From an uncultured Castellaniella sp. (GTDB lineage Bacteria > Pseudomonadota > Gammaproteobacteria > Burkholderiales > Burkholderiaceae_B), in contig NZ_CALKHS010000009.1 in the NCBI RefSeq assembly GCF_937988725.1, positions 186,001 through 250,000 on the forward strand: a DNA stretch of 64,000 nucleotides. Direction: 5' to 3'. The notes beneath the pieces were generated by a model. That model worked only from the letters and a program-made list of their open reading frames with translations. It was not told the DNA's origin and ran no database searches. Positions within the stretch are counted from its first letter, which is position 1, and each line of letters opens with the position of its first letter. Both the position numbers and the translations under genes were made by a program. Positions 41,017 through 50,417 of the stretch are shown here, one piece after another.

Positions 41017-42510
41017 TCAGGCGGGCGTCCATTCATCGCCGAAGACTTCCGGCTCGTCGAACTGCTGCAGCTGCTCGTAGAGCGCCTCGATGTTCTCGGT
41101 GAACAGCAGGCCGGCAATGCCCTGGGCCAGGCGCCGCGCCCCGTCGCTGACGGCGGGAATGTCCCCCGACACCGTCCCGTGCGACATGGCGGCGGGATAG
41201 CACAGGCAATGGATGCGGGACAGCCCCGGCGCCTCATGTCCCTGCCTGGGCTGGAACTCGAACACCGTCCCCAGGTCGGGCGACACGGCGAGTTCCTGGT
41301 CGTCCGCGCCGGATTCGGGCGCATGGCGCTCGCCCCAGGTGCGCACATGGGAGGCGATGTCGGCATATTCCGGGCGGCTGGCCCAGTCGATCATGAACCC
41401 CGTCGCCAGGAACAGGAAATCCAGATCGAAGACGCCGCGCCCGGTCTCGACCCGCAGGCCGCCGCCTTCGCGCTCGACGACTCCCAGCACCGGACAGCCG
41501 AGATGGAAACTGGCATTCTCGTGGCGGGACACCCGCAGCACGCTACCGCGCGGCGGCGGCACCTGGCAGCGATTGATGTAATGCCGGATGCGCCATTTCC
41601 ATTCATCGGACAGCTGATGATACCCATGAGTGAAGCCCGGGCTGCCCGCGCCCTTGCCCTTGTTGACCCGGGGAATGTCGTCCCGGCGGATGAGCAGGTC
41701 CACGCGGGCGGCGCCCGCCTCCAGCGCGGTCGCCGCGGAATCCATGGCGGAGGCCCCCGCGCCGATCACGCCCACGTTCAGGCCCCGGAGCCGGCCATAG
41801 TCCATGTCGTCGGACGAATGCGCCCAATAGCGGCCGGAAATGCGCTTCATGAAATCGGGCACGTAGCGCCCGCCCAGCCCGGCGCGGCCGGTCGCCAGCA
41901 CCAGGCGGCGCGCGCGCAGCGTGCCGCCGCCCTCGGGCGATTCATAGTCGACCCGGACGTGGTCGGCGTGCGGCAGGATGCGCACGACACGATGCCTGTT
42001 GCGGACGTCCAGATCCACCACGCGCCGGTACCAGCGCAGATAGTCCATCCATTGCAGACGCGGAATCTTGTCCAGTTTGTCCCAGGCCCGCAGGCCGAAC
42101 TGCGCCTCGAACCACGCGCGGAACGTCAGGGCGGGCAGGCCCAGCGCGGGGCCGGTCAGCTGTTTCGGCGAACGCAGGGTCTCCATGCGCGCCGTCGTCG
42201 CCCACGGCCCCTCGAAGCCTTCAGGCGCCTGGTCCAGCAGGACCGCCCGCATGCCCAGGTGCTGGATCGCCGTGCCGGCCGCCAGGCCCGCCATGCCGGC
42301 GCCCAGAATGAGCACGTCGATCAGGGGCTGTCCGTCCACAGAGGCTTCCGGAACCCAGCGCTTGCCCGGCAGGTCCAGCCACGCCAGGTCCTGCGCCAGC
42401 CGACGCTCCAGCGCTTCCAGTCCGGACGGCGCGTCCAGCTCCTGCACATCCGCCGCGAAGCCGCTCGTCTCGTCCGGCCACTGCCGTGCGCTGTCTTCCG
42501 AATATGCCAT
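41017..42510 (-). CDS. Flavin-containing monooxygenase (FAD/NADPH)
   Basis: A 497-residue flavoprotein with two nucleotide-binding motifs: VLILGAGMAGLAAGTAIQHLG (FAD, near residue 70) and NVGVIGAGASAMDSAATALEAGA (NADPH, near residue 250). FLATGFMIDW near residue 370 is an FMO/BVMO-like hallmark. It probably oxygenates a small organic substrate (N-, S- or Baeyer-Villiger oxidation). It is first in a three-gene run with two AhpD-fold genes and is divergent from a LysR regulator. Confidence 0.88.
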   Translation of the reverse strand: MAYSEDSARQWPDETSGFAADVQELDAPSGLEALERRLAQDLAWLDLPGKRWVPEASVDGQPLIDVLILGAGMAGLAAGTAIQHLGMRAVLLDQAPEGFEGPWATTARMETLRSPKQLTGPALGLPALTFRAWFEAQFGLRAWDKLDKIPRLQWMDYLRWYRRVVDLDVRNRHRVVRILPHADHVRVDYESPEGGGTLRARRLVLATGRAGLGGRYVPDFMKRISGRYWAHSSDDMDYGRLRGLNVGVIGAGASAMDSAATALEAGAARVDLLIRRDDIPRVNKGKGAGSPGFTHGYHQLSDEWKWRIRHYINRCQVPPPRGSVLRVSRHENASFHLGCPVLGVVEREGGGLRVETGRGVFDLDFLFLATGFMIDWASRPEYADIASHVRTWGERHAPESGADDQELAVSPDLGTVFEFQPRQGHEAPGLSRIHCLCYPAAMSHGTVSGDIPAVSDGARRLAQGIAGLLFTENIEALYEQLQQFDEPEVFGDEWTPA

Positions 42511-42642
42511 TGTCTTTGCTCTCTGATTTTGTCTTTGCCGAATTCATTGACGCTGCTTCAGCCTGGGCTTAGTCTTTCACGCATGGCCACCGGGAAACAA
42601 GCGGGTTATGTAAAAAACGACTTTCGTCTGGAACAACAACTG

Positions 42643-43557
42643 ATGCACTACGACCTCATCGACCTCAAGCTCTTCGTCGCCATCGCCGACGCCGGCAACG
42701 TGTCACGGGGCGGCGCGGCGTGCTTCCTGGCGCCCTCTTCCGCCAGCCTGCGCATCAAGCGCCTGGAACAGGCCCTGGGCGCGCAGCTTTTCAAGCGCGA
42801 AGCCCGGGGCGTATCGCTGACGCGCGCCGGGCAGGTCATGCTGAAGCACTGCCGCCGCTGCCTGACCGACCTGGAACAGATGCATGCCGACCTGGCCCCC
42901 TTCGCCAACGGCATCAAGGCCCAGATTTCCCTGTCCGCCAGCAGCAGCGCCATCGCCACCTTCGTGCCCAACGACCTGCAGCCCTATCTGCGCGCCTACC
43001 CCGAAGTCCGCATCTCGCTGGAAGAGCGCCTGAGCGAGGACACCGTCGAAGCGGTGCTCAGCGGCCGGGCGGACCTGGGCATCGTCACCGGCAGGCTCGA
43101 GCACCCCGACCTCGAATTCCTGCCCTATCGCCTCAATGAGCTGGTCGTCGTCGTGCCGCCCGACGACCCGATGGCCCGGCAGGAAGCGGTCACGTTTTCC
43201 GCCTGCCTGGACCGCCCCTTCATCTGCATGAACAGCGACGCCGCCATCTACACCTATCTGGTCAACCAGGCGGCCGCCCTGCACCGCCACCTGGACATCC
43301 GCATCCAGGTCAGCAGCTTCGCCGCCATCCTGTCGCTGATCCGCGCGGGCGCGGGCATCGGCCTGATCCCCCGGCCGGTGCTGCAGACGCTGAACTGCGA
43401 CGGCGTGCGGCTCGTGCTGCTGGACGAGGACTGGGCCATCCGCCCCCTGACGCTCTGCCGGCGCCGGGACGACAAGCACATGACCCCCTACGTCAAGGCC
43501 CTGCAGGAATGCCTGCTCTCGGCCGCTCATGCGGAATGGGCGCCCGAACAGGCGTGA
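42643..43557 (+). CDS. LysR family transcriptional regulator
   Basis: A 304-residue LysR protein. The helix-turn-helix is at the start (LKLFVAIADAGNVSRGGAACFLAPSSASLRIKRLEQALGAQLFKRE), followed by the two-lobed effector domain (LSGRADLGIVTGRLEHPDLEFLPYRLNELVVVVPPDD, LIRAGAGIGLIPRPVL). ATG 42643 is favoured by fit to the family; ATG 42583 would add 20 residues. It is divergent from the monooxygenase operon, its likely target, with 132 nt between starts. Confidence 0.92.
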   Translation: MHYDLIDLKLFVAIADAGNVSRGGAACFLAPSSASLRIKRLEQALGAQLFKREARGVSLTRAGQVMLKHCRRCLTDLEQMHADLAPFANGIKAQISLSASSSAIATFVPNDLQPYLRAYPEVRISLEERLSEDTVEAVLSGRADLGIVTGRLEHPDLEFLPYRLNELVVVVPPDDPMARQEAVTFSACLDRPFICMNSDAAIYTYLVNQAAALHRHLDIRIQVSSFAAILSLIRAGAGIGLIPRPVLQTLNCDGVRLVLLDEDWAIRPLTLCRRRDDKHMTPYVKALQECLLSAAHAEWAPEQA

Positions 43558-43563
43558 AGCCGA

Positions 43564-44859
43564 TCAGGCGCGCGCATGGTCGGCCACCGCGCGCGCCAGG
43601 AAGGCCTTGATCGCGGTCCACGAATTTTCGTTGGACAGCGCATTGGGCCCCGGCGCCCCGCCGCCGGTGAACAGGCGTCCGGTCACCGGATGGCGGTGCG
43701 TGATCCCGGTCGTCGGAATGTAGGGAAAGACGATGGCGTGCCCGCCCTCGGGGGCGTCCACCCACTGGCAGTCGTAGGGGAAATCGTGGGCGCGCAAGGC
43801 GTCCACCACCATGCGGCTGTACAGGCTGGACGGCCATGCGGCGTCGTCCGTGCCCGACAGCAGGATGATGGGCGCGCGAATGCGTTCCACCGGAATCCGC
43901 GCCCGCGCCACCGCCTCCGGATCTTCCAGGGCCGTGCGGATGGAGACTTCATGGCGCTGGCCGGCATCGAAGGCCGCCCAGCTGGCCGTGCGGTTGTCGT
44001 TCCAGATATGGACCAGGGGCTTGCCGTCCAGCAGCCAGGCCGGGCCGTCCCGGCCCACCGCCGGATCCGACGCATTCTGTCCGCCGTGCACCACGGCGCC
44101 CGGCACGTAGGCCACGACCGCCGAGACGTCGTCGGGAAACAGGGACGCGAGCAGCAGCACCAGTTCCCCGCCCCGGGATTGCCCGTTCAGCGCGACGAAG
44201 CCGCCGGCCGGACGCTGGGTGGCGCGCACCCAGTCCAGCCCGCGCTTGAAGTATTCCAGCGGCGTATTGGAGATGTAGTCGGACAGGCCCGGCGCCTTGA
44301 AGTAGGCCAGCGCCAGGGCGACGTAGCCATGCGACGCATACAGGGCGGCGCGCGGCTCGTTCATCCCGCCCCCGGAACCATTCAGGATCACGATGGCCGG
44401 ATGCGGGCCGGGCGACGCGGGCCGATACAGGGCGCCGACCAGGCCGTCCTCGCGCACGTCCTCGCGGCTGACGCCCGCGGCCGCGACACGCTGGATCAGG
44501 ACGGCCTGCGCCCGCCCGCCGTCCGATTCCGCCGTCAGATGCGTCTCCAGGGGCTCGAGCAGATCGTCCGGAAACACGTTGCTTGCCTGGGCATCATCGG
44601 GCGACTGGGACCAGATCAGGCCCATGGCCGACACGCCGGAATAGCTTCCGTCCTCGGGCGCGAGCACGCCGGTGTCGACCACGCCGTCCGCATCCGCCCG
44701 GAAGCGGGCGGCGCTGCGCCAGTCCACGCCACCCACCCGGCGCGTCCGCGCGCTCAGCGCGACCCGGGCATGCGGGGCGAGCCCCTCGAGGCGGATGCGG
44801 CGCGGCACGTCGACCAGGGCGTCAACGGGATCGACCCGCAGGGACAGGGCGCGGTCCAT
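43564..44859 (-). CDS. Alpha/beta hydrolase, acyl-CoA thioesterase/BAAT family
   Basis: A 431-residue protein with an N-terminal beta domain (RIRLEGLAPHARVALSARTR) and a C-terminal alpha/beta hydrolase domain, the acyl-CoA thioesterase/bile-acid acyltransferase layout. The triad is visible as Ser in LNGQSRGGELVL, Asp in LLSGTDDAAWPSS and His in APEGGHAIVF. Bacterial members are thioesterases, amidases or esterases. It begins 2 nt after the stop of the binding protein, last in the ABC importer operon, so it may hydrolyse the imported compound. Confidence 0.88.
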   Translation of the reverse strand: MDRALSLRVDPVDALVDVPRRIRLEGLAPHARVALSARTRRVGGVDWRSAARFRADADGVVDTGVLAPEDGSYSGVSAMGLIWSQSPDDAQASNVFPDDLLEPLETHLTAESDGGRAQAVLIQRVAAAGVSREDVREDGLVGALYRPASPGPHPAIVILNGSGGGMNEPRAALYASHGYVALALAYFKAPGLSDYISNTPLEYFKRGLDWVRATQRPAGGFVALNGQSRGGELVLLLASLFPDDVSAVVAYVPGAVVHGGQNASDPAVGRDGPAWLLDGKPLVHIWNDNRTASWAAFDAGQRHEVSIRTALEDPEAVARARIPVERIRAPIILLSGTDDAAWPSSLYSRMVVDALRAHDFPYDCQWVDAPEGGHAIVFPYIPTTGITHRHPVTGRLFTGGGAPGPNALSNENSWTAIKAFLARAVADHARA

Positions 44860-44861
44860 GG

Positions 44862-46433
44862 CTACTTGCCCTCGACCTTGGTCACCATCATGGCCACCGT
44901 GCGATCGCTGGTCCAGGGCACGACTTTCAGGCCCTTGCGCGCCGCCCAGATGTTCTTGTAGTGGAACAGCGGGATCACGCCCACGTCCTCGCGCACGGCG
45001 ACCGCCGAATCGCGCAGGATGGCCTCGCGCTTGTCGTCGTCAAACTCGGTCGAGGCCTTGCGCAGGGCTTCGTCGACGCGCTCGCTGCTGTAATGCCCCC
45101 AGTTGGACGCGCCCAGGCCCTTTTCGGGAGACACGGTCGCCAGGATGTTGACCAGGGCGTAGCTGGCTTCGCCCGTGCCATTGCCCCAGGCAATCATGCT
45201 CATGGCGTATTCGTTCTTGCGCGCCTGCCCCGAATAGACGGCCCAGGGCACGACTTCCACATTGACCTTGACGCCGATGCGGGCCCAGAACTGGGCGGCC
45301 GCCTGAGCCGTCTGCGCCGCCAGCGGGTAGCGGTCCGACGGCACGTGCATCGTCATCTTGAAGCCTTCCGGGAAACCGGCTTCCTTCAGCAGTTCCTTCG
45401 CCTTGGCCTGATCGAAGGGAATGTCCTTCAGTTCGGGGTTGTAGCCAAAGGAGTCGGCAGGCATCCACTGATTGGCCACCGTGACCGTGTCCTGCATGAT
45501 GCGACTGGCGATCGCCTCGCGATTGATCGCCAGTGACAGGGCCTTGCGCACGCGCACGTCCAGCAGAGGATTTTCGGGCAGCACCTTGCCGCTGTTGTCC
45601 GTCAGGTACTGGTTGGGACCCTTGCGGAAGCTGGGCTGCAGCAGCATCACCCGCAGGCCCGGATAGGCATACACGGCCAGGTCCTTGGATTCTTTCAGCC
45701 GGGGAAGATCCGACACGGAAACCTTGTCGATCACGTCCACGTCTCCGGACAGCAGGGCCGCGGTGCGCGAAGCCGGATTCGAGATGTAGCGATAGACGAC
45801 TTTCTCCCAGGGCTGGGGACCTTCCCAGTATCCGTCGTTGCGCGTCATGATCACGCGGTCGCCCGGCGTATAGGATTCGAATTTGTAGGGCCCGGTCCCC
45901 ACCATCGCCTTGCCGCTGTCGTAGTCCGCCGGCTTGACGGTCTCGCCCACGTGCTTGCTGACGATGTGGATGGACGCCAGGTCCAGAGGCAGATTGGGAG
46001 ACGGCGCCTTGGTCTTGACGATGACGGTATCGTCGCCCTGGGCCTGGGCGCTCTCGATGCTGCGCACGAAGCCGCTGAACGGCGCCACCGATCCCGGCAC
46101 CTTGCGCGCGCGCTCGATGGAAAACACGATGTCCTCGGGGCGCAGCGGCTGGCCGTCCGTCCATTTCACGCCCGGACGCAACTTGAATTCCCAGGTGTTT
46201 TCATCCACCAGTTTCCAGCTCGCCGCCAGGTCCGGCGTCAGCCCATTGCCGCGCTTTTGCAGCAGCATGCTGAAGAAATGCAGATCGGTGGACCGGTCCC
46301 CGGCGAAGTTGTTCAGTTGGGGATCCAGCGAGGACAGCGGGTCCGCGAAGCCGATGGTCAAGGTCTGAGCGCCCGCCTGCGCGGCCAGGGCGAGCGCGCC
46401 CGCCGTCAGGAGGCTGGCCAGTGTTCTTTTCAT
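44862..46433 (-). CDS. Peptide/nickel-type ABC transporter substrate-binding protein
   Basis: A 523-residue periplasmic protein of SBP family 5 with signal peptide MKRTLASLLTAGALALAAQAGA. Signatures: PDLAASWKLVDENTWEFKLRPGVKWTDGQPLRPEDI, GTGPYKFESYTPGD, DVRVRKALSLAINREAIA. ATG 46433 follows GGGAGA; an upstream ATG at 46493 lies in the end of the preceding ATPase gene. It binds the solute for the DppBCDF-like importer. The solute is unknown; a di- or oligopeptide, or a similar amide, is typical. Confidence 0.93.
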   Translation of the reverse strand: MKRTLASLLTAGALALAAQAGAQTLTIGFADPLSSLDPQLNNFAGDRSTDLHFFSMLLQKRGNGLTPDLAASWKLVDENTWEFKLRPGVKWTDGQPLRPEDIVFSIERARKVPGSVAPFSGFVRSIESAQAQGDDTVIVKTKAPSPNLPLDLASIHIVSKHVGETVKPADYDSGKAMVGTGPYKFESYTPGDRVIMTRNDGYWEGPQPWEKVVYRYISNPASRTAALLSGDVDVIDKVSVSDLPRLKESKDLAVYAYPGLRVMLLQPSFRKGPNQYLTDNSGKVLPENPLLDVRVRKALSLAINREAIASRIMQDTVTVANQWMPADSFGYNPELKDIPFDQAKAKELLKEAGFPEGFKMTMHVPSDRYPLAAQTAQAAAQFWARIGVKVNVEVVPWAVYSGQARKNEYAMSMIAWGNGTGEASYALVNILATVSPEKGLGASNWGHYSSERVDEALRKASTEFDDDKREAILRDSAVAVREDVGVIPLFHYKNIWAARKGLKVVPWTSDRTVAMMVTKVEGK

Positions 46434-46479
46434 GAGAGATCTCCCTTTCTGGATGGAATAGACATCGGGTGCGGATGAA

Positions 46480-47478
46480 TCAGTGCCCTTCATTCAGGTG
46501 GCAGGCGCTGAAATGGCCGCCGCCCACAGGCTTGAGGACGGGTACTTCAAGACGGCAGCGCTCCGTGGCGAACGGGCAGCGCGGATGGAAATGGCAGCCG
46601 GACGGCGGATTCAGGGGGCTGGGGATTTCGCCCCGGATGGTCGAAAAGCGCTTGTGCCGGACATCGATGCGCGGGACCTCCGCCAGCAGGGCCTGGGTAT
46701 AGGGGTGCGCGGGATGGTCGTACAGTTCGCGCACCGGGGCCGTTTCCACCACGCGCCCCAGATACATGACCACCACCCGGTCGGACAGGTGTTCGACCAC
46801 GCCCAGGTCGTGGCTGATGAACAGGTACGTCAGGTTCAGCTGCTCGCGCAGATCCATGAAGACGTTCAGGACCTGCGCCTGGATGGAGACGTCCAGGGCG
46901 GCGACCGCCTCGTCGCACACCAGCATGTCGGGCCGGACCGCCAGGGCGCGCGCGATCCCGATGCGCTGGCGCTGGCCGCCGCTGAACTGGTGCGGATAGC
47001 GCCCGCGCAGGGCGGGATCCAGCCCCGCGCGTTCGAGCTGGTGGCAGACATAGGCATCGACTTCCGCCGGCGGCACGATCCGGTGCACGCGCACGGCCTC
47101 GCCCACGGCGTCCATGATGCGCCGGCGGGGATTCAGGCTGGCATACGGGTCCTGGAAGATCATCTGGACCCGCAGCCGCGTGCGGCGCGCCTGTTCGGCG
47201 TCCATGCCGGCGATCGTCACGCCATCGACCTCGACGCTGCCCTCGCTGGGCCGGATCAGGCCGGCCGCGATGCGGCCCAGGGTCGATTTCCCGCAACCCG
47301 ATTCGCCCACCAGGCCCACGACTTCGCCGGCCCGCACATCCAGATCCACGTGGTTGACCGCATGGGTCACCTTCCCGGGCCGGGGCGCGCGGCCCAGCAG
47401 GCGGTCCACGACCGAGGGCGCGCGCTCGCCGAAGCGATGGCTGATGTCGCGCAGGCCCAGCAAACTATGATCCGCCAT
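46480..47478 (-). CDS. Peptide-type ABC importer ATPase, DppF-like
   Basis: A 332-residue ATPase: Walker A GESGCGKST, Q-loop FQDPYASLNPRRR, signature FSGGQRQRIGIARAL, Walker B MLVCDEAVAALDVS (DEAVAAL in place of the usual DEPTSAL), and the oligopeptide-transporter C-terminal Cys motif GCHFHPRCPFATERC. ATG 47478 shares one base with the previous stop (TGATG). It pairs with the DppD-like ATPase. Confidence 0.94.
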   Translation of the reverse strand: MADHSLLGLRDISHRFGERAPSVVDRLLGRAPRPGKVTHAVNHVDLDVRAGEVVGLVGESGCGKSTLGRIAAGLIRPSEGSVEVDGVTIAGMDAEQARRTRLRVQMIFQDPYASLNPRRRIMDAVGEAVRVHRIVPPAEVDAYVCHQLERAGLDPALRGRYPHQFSGGQRQRIGIARALAVRPDMLVCDEAVAALDVSIQAQVLNVFMDLREQLNLTYLFISHDLGVVEHLSDRVVVMYLGRVVETAPVRELYDHPAHPYTQALLAEVPRIDVRHKRFSTIRGEIPSPLNPPSGCHFHPRCPFATERCRLEVPVLKPVGGGHFSACHLNEGH

Positions 47479-48464
47479 CACGCCGCCCCCCGATCCGAAG
47501 CCACGGGATTGAAGCAGCGCACCCAATGCGAGCCGGAAATCGCCGTGCTGCCAGGCACGCGTTCGCAGGCCTCGGTGCGGTAGGCGCAGCGATCGGCGAA
47601 CGCACAGCGGTCCGGCAAGGCCAGCAGACTGGGCGTCATGCCCGGAATCTGCCGTAGCCGCCGGCTGTGGCGATTATTGCTGGGCAGGCTGCCGAGCAGG
47701 CCCAGGGTATAGGGATGGCGCGTGGAGTCCAGCACGTCGGACACCGTTCCGTATTCCACGATCCGCCCGGCGTACATGACGGCGATTTCGTCCGCCAGCC
47801 CCGCGACGACCGACAGATCGTGGGAAATCCAGATGAGCGACGTGCCGTAGCGATCTGTCAGGTTCTGGACCTCGGACAGGATCTGGCTTTGTATCGTCAC
47901 ATCCAGCGCCGTGGTCGGCTCGTCGGCGATGATCAGCGCCGGCTGGTGCAGCAAGGCGATGGCGATGGCGATGCGCTGGCGCATGCCGCCCGACAGCTGG
48001 TGCGGATAGGCCTCCAGGCGCTCGTCGGGCGAAGGTATGCCCATCATGCCCAGCGTGTCGCGGGCCAGTTCGCGGGCCGCGGCGCGGCTCATCTTCCGAT
48101 GGGCCAGCACGGTTTCCACCATCTGAGCATCGATGCGCAGCACCGGATTGAGCGTCATCATCGGATCCTGGAAGATCATGGCGATGCGGTTCCCGCGCAG
48201 GGAACGCATGTCCCGTTCCTTCAGGCGGCTCAGGTCCTGCCCGTCGAACAGAATCCGTCCCCCGACCACCCTGCCCGGCTTGTCGACCAGGCCCATGATG
48301 GAAAAGCCCGTCACGGATTTCCCCGATCCCGATTCGCCCACCAGGCCCAGGATGCGGCCGCGCCCCAGAGTGAACGACACGTCGTCCACCGCATTGACCA
48401 CGCCGGCTCGCGTGTAGAACCGGGTTTGCAGGCCGCGCACTTCCAGCAAGGGATGATCGCTCAT
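47478..48464 (-). CDS. Peptide-type ABC importer ATPase, DppD-like
   Basis: A 328-residue ATPase with Walker A GESGSGKSV, FQDPMMTLNPVLRID, signature LSGGMRQRIAIAIAL and Walker B LIIADEPTTALDVT; the C-terminus has a Cys cluster (DRCAFADRCAYRTEAC) typical of oligopeptide ATPases. ATG 48464 overlaps the dppC stop (ATGA). Together with the DppF-like subunit it powers uptake. Confidence 0.95.
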   Translation of the reverse strand: MSDHPLLEVRGLQTRFYTRAGVVNAVDDVSFTLGRGRILGLVGESGSGKSVTGFSIMGLVDKPGRVVGGRILFDGQDLSRLKERDMRSLRGNRIAMIFQDPMMTLNPVLRIDAQMVETVLAHRKMSRAAARELARDTLGMMGIPSPDERLEAYPHQLSGGMRQRIAIAIALLHQPALIIADEPTTALDVTIQSQILSEVQNLTDRYGTSLIWISHDLSVVAGLADEIAVMYAGRIVEYGTVSDVLDSTRHPYTLGLLGSLPSNNRHSRRLRQIPGMTPSLLALPDRCAFADRCAYRTEACERVPGSTAISGSHWVRCFNPVASDRGAA

Positions 48465-49399
48465 TTCTGCAACCTGGGATTGAAGAGTTCCCGCAGGCGG
48501 TCGCCGACCAGATTCAGGCTGACGATGGCCACCAGCAAGGCGATGCCGGGGTAGAGGCTGATCCAGTATTCACCCGACAGCATGTACTGGTAGCCATTGG
48601 CGATCAGCAGCCCCAGGGACGGTTCGGTGACCGGCACCCCCAGTCCGAGGAAGCTCAGGGTGGCCTCCAGCGTGATGGCGCGCGCGATCTGCAGCGTGCC
48701 GATGACGATCAGCGGAGGCAGGCAGTTCGGCAGGATGTGCCGCAGCAGGATCCGCCATCCCGGAATTCCCAGGCAGCGCGCGGCTTCGACATAGTCGCGC
48801 TGCCGCTCGACCAGCGCCTGGGCCCGCGCGGTGCGCGCGTAATACGCCCATTCCATGATGACCAGCGTCAGGATCACGTTGCCGATGCCCTTGCCCAGGT
48901 AGGCCAGAATCATCATGGCCACCAGGATAGAGGGCGTGGACAGCAGCAGGTCCACCAGGCGCATGATGGCCGCCTCGATGCGTCCACCGAAGTACGCCGC
49001 GATCAGCCCCAGCAAGGTTCCCAGGACGGCGGCGGCCAGCGCGGCCCCCACCCCCACCATCAGGCTGATCCGCAAGCCGTACAGGATCGCGGAAAACAGA
49101 TCCCGGCCCAGGCCGTCCGTGCCCAGCACGTAGGCAAACCCGTCCATGCTTTCGGCGCCCGGCGCCAGGCGGGCGTCCAGGATGCTGACCTGCATCAGGT
49201 CGTAGGGGTTCTGCGGCGCGATCCGGGCGGCGAACAGGGCCGCCAGAATCAGCAGGAGGGACACCGCCAGCCCCAGCGTCGCCGTCTTCGACGCGAAGAA
49301 TCCCGCTCGGAACTGGCGCCAGTTTGATTCAAGCTTGAAGCGTTTCGGGACAAGGGAACCCGCATCCCCCCTCACGGGGGTCGTGACGACATCACTCAT
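48461..49399 (-). CDS. Peptide-type ABC importer permease, DppC-like
   Basis: A 312-residue inner-membrane permease: cytoplasmic N-terminus, first helix ATLGLAVSLLLILAALFAARIAP, then LGTDGLGRDLFSAILYGLRISL and the EAA loop EAARCLGIPGWRILLRHILPN. The C-terminal helices end in LVGDRLRELFNPRLQ. It overlaps dppB by ATGA at its start and dppD by ATGA at its end, so the operon is translationally coupled. Confidence 0.95.
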   Translation of the reverse strand: MSDVVTTPVRGDAGSLVPKRFKLESNWRQFRAGFFASKTATLGLAVSLLLILAALFAARIAPQNPYDLMQVSILDARLAPGAESMDGFAYVLGTDGLGRDLFSAILYGLRISLMVGVGAALAAAVLGTLLGLIAAYFGGRIEAAIMRLVDLLLSTPSILVAMMILAYLGKGIGNVILTLVIMEWAYYARTARAQALVERQRDYVEAARCLGIPGWRILLRHILPNCLPPLIVIGTLQIARAITLEATLSFLGLGVPVTEPSLGLLIANGYQYMLSGEYWISLYPGIALLVAIVSLNLVGDRLRELFNPRLQK

Positions 49400-50370
49400 G
49401 CATTGGCCCCCAGGCGCACACGCGGATCCAGGACCCGGTACAGAATATCGACGATCAGGTTCAGGGTGATGAACAGGCAGACGATCACGATCAGATACGC
49501 CACGATGACCGGACGATCCAGGGTGTTGATGCTGTCGAGGATCAGCTTGCCCGCCCCCGGCCACGAAAAGATCGTTTCAGTCACCACCGCGCCGGCCAGC
49601 GTGTTGCCGAACTCCAGCCCCAGCACCGTCACCAGGGGGATCAGGATGTTGCGCAGGATATGGACTCCCACGATGCGCACGGGCGACAAGCCCTTGGCGC
49701 GGGCGAACTTCACGTAATCCAGCGGGGCCACCTCGCGCACGCTGGCGCTGGTCAGCCGAATGACCAGCGAGATCTTGAACAAGGCCAGATTCAGGGCGGG
49801 CAGGAACAGATGGCGCAAGCCATCCCAGGAGAAAAAGGACCACTGCAGCCCCAGGAACGTCTCGGTCTGCCCCCGCCCTCCGGCCGGCAGCCACCCCAGG
49901 ATCACGCTGAAGCACATGATGAACATCAGCCCGACCCAGAAGGTGGGCAGCGAGAACCCCAGGATGCTGCCCGTCATCGCGACGCGGGAAAAGGCGCTGT
50001 CGGGCTTCAGCCCCGCCAGCAGCCCGATGGGCACCCCAAAGACGATCGCCAGCAGCAAAGCGCCCACGGCCAGTTCGAACGTGGCGGGCAGACGCATCAG
50101 GATGAGCTTGATGGCCGGGGTGTTGTAGACGAAGCTGGTCCCCAGATCGCCGTGCAGGGCGCTGGACAGGAAGGCCAGGTACTGGCGCCACAGCGGCTGG
50201 TCCAGGCCGAGTTCCGCGATGATGCGCGCGCGTTCGACCTGATCGGCCTCCTGGCCCACCAGGATGGCGACGGGATCCCCGATGGCGTGGATCCCGACGA
50301 ACACGATCACCGTCATCAGCAGGACCACGCCCGCGGATTGCAGCAACCGCCTGACCAACCACGCAATCAC
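49396..50370 (-). CDS. Peptide-type ABC importer permease, DppB-like
   Basis: A permease with VIAWLVRRLLQSAGVVLLMTVIVFVGIHAIGDP at the start of the family core, HGDLGTSFVYNTPAIKLI, and the EAA loop DYVKFARAKGLSPVRIVGVHILRN. I choose GTG 50370 (GAAAGG 7 nt upstream), giving 324 residues, the usual DppB length. An in-frame ATG at 50421 has AAGGAG only 2 nt away and would add 17 non-family residues. The GTG overlaps the stop of a small ORF (see separate entry). First gene of the importer operon. Confidence 0.85.
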   Translation of the reverse strand: MIAWLVRRLLQSAGVVLLMTVIVFVGIHAIGDPVAILVGQEADQVERARIIAELGLDQPLWRQYLAFLSSALHGDLGTSFVYNTPAIKLILMRLPATFELAVGALLLAIVFGVPIGLLAGLKPDSAFSRVAMTGSILGFSLPTFWVGLMFIMCFSVILGWLPAGGRGQTETFLGLQWSFFSWDGLRHLFLPALNLALFKISLVIRLTSASVREVAPLDYVKFARAKGLSPVRIVGVHILRNILIPLVTVLGLEFGNTLAGAVVTETIFSWPGAGKLILDSINTLDRPVIVAYLIVIVCLFITLNLIVDILYRVLDPRVRLGANA

Positions 50371-50417
50371 GCGCGCGTGCCTTTCGGGGCGCTGCTGAAG
50401 GGGGAAGTCCCGGGCAT
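50367..50417 (-). CDS. Possible 16-codon leader ORF overlapping dppB
   Basis: ATG 50417 lies 6 nt after AAGGAG, the best ribosome-binding site upstream of the operon. It reads MPGTSPFSSAPKGTRA and ends in TGA at 50367, which overlaps the GTG of dppB (GTGA). Translation of this ORF would deliver ribosomes to the dppB start. It is in a different frame from dppB. Whether it is translated is untested; an alternative is that the same AAGGAG serves the in-frame ATG 50421. Confidence 0.4.
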   Translation of the reverse strand: MPGTSPFSSAPKGTRA

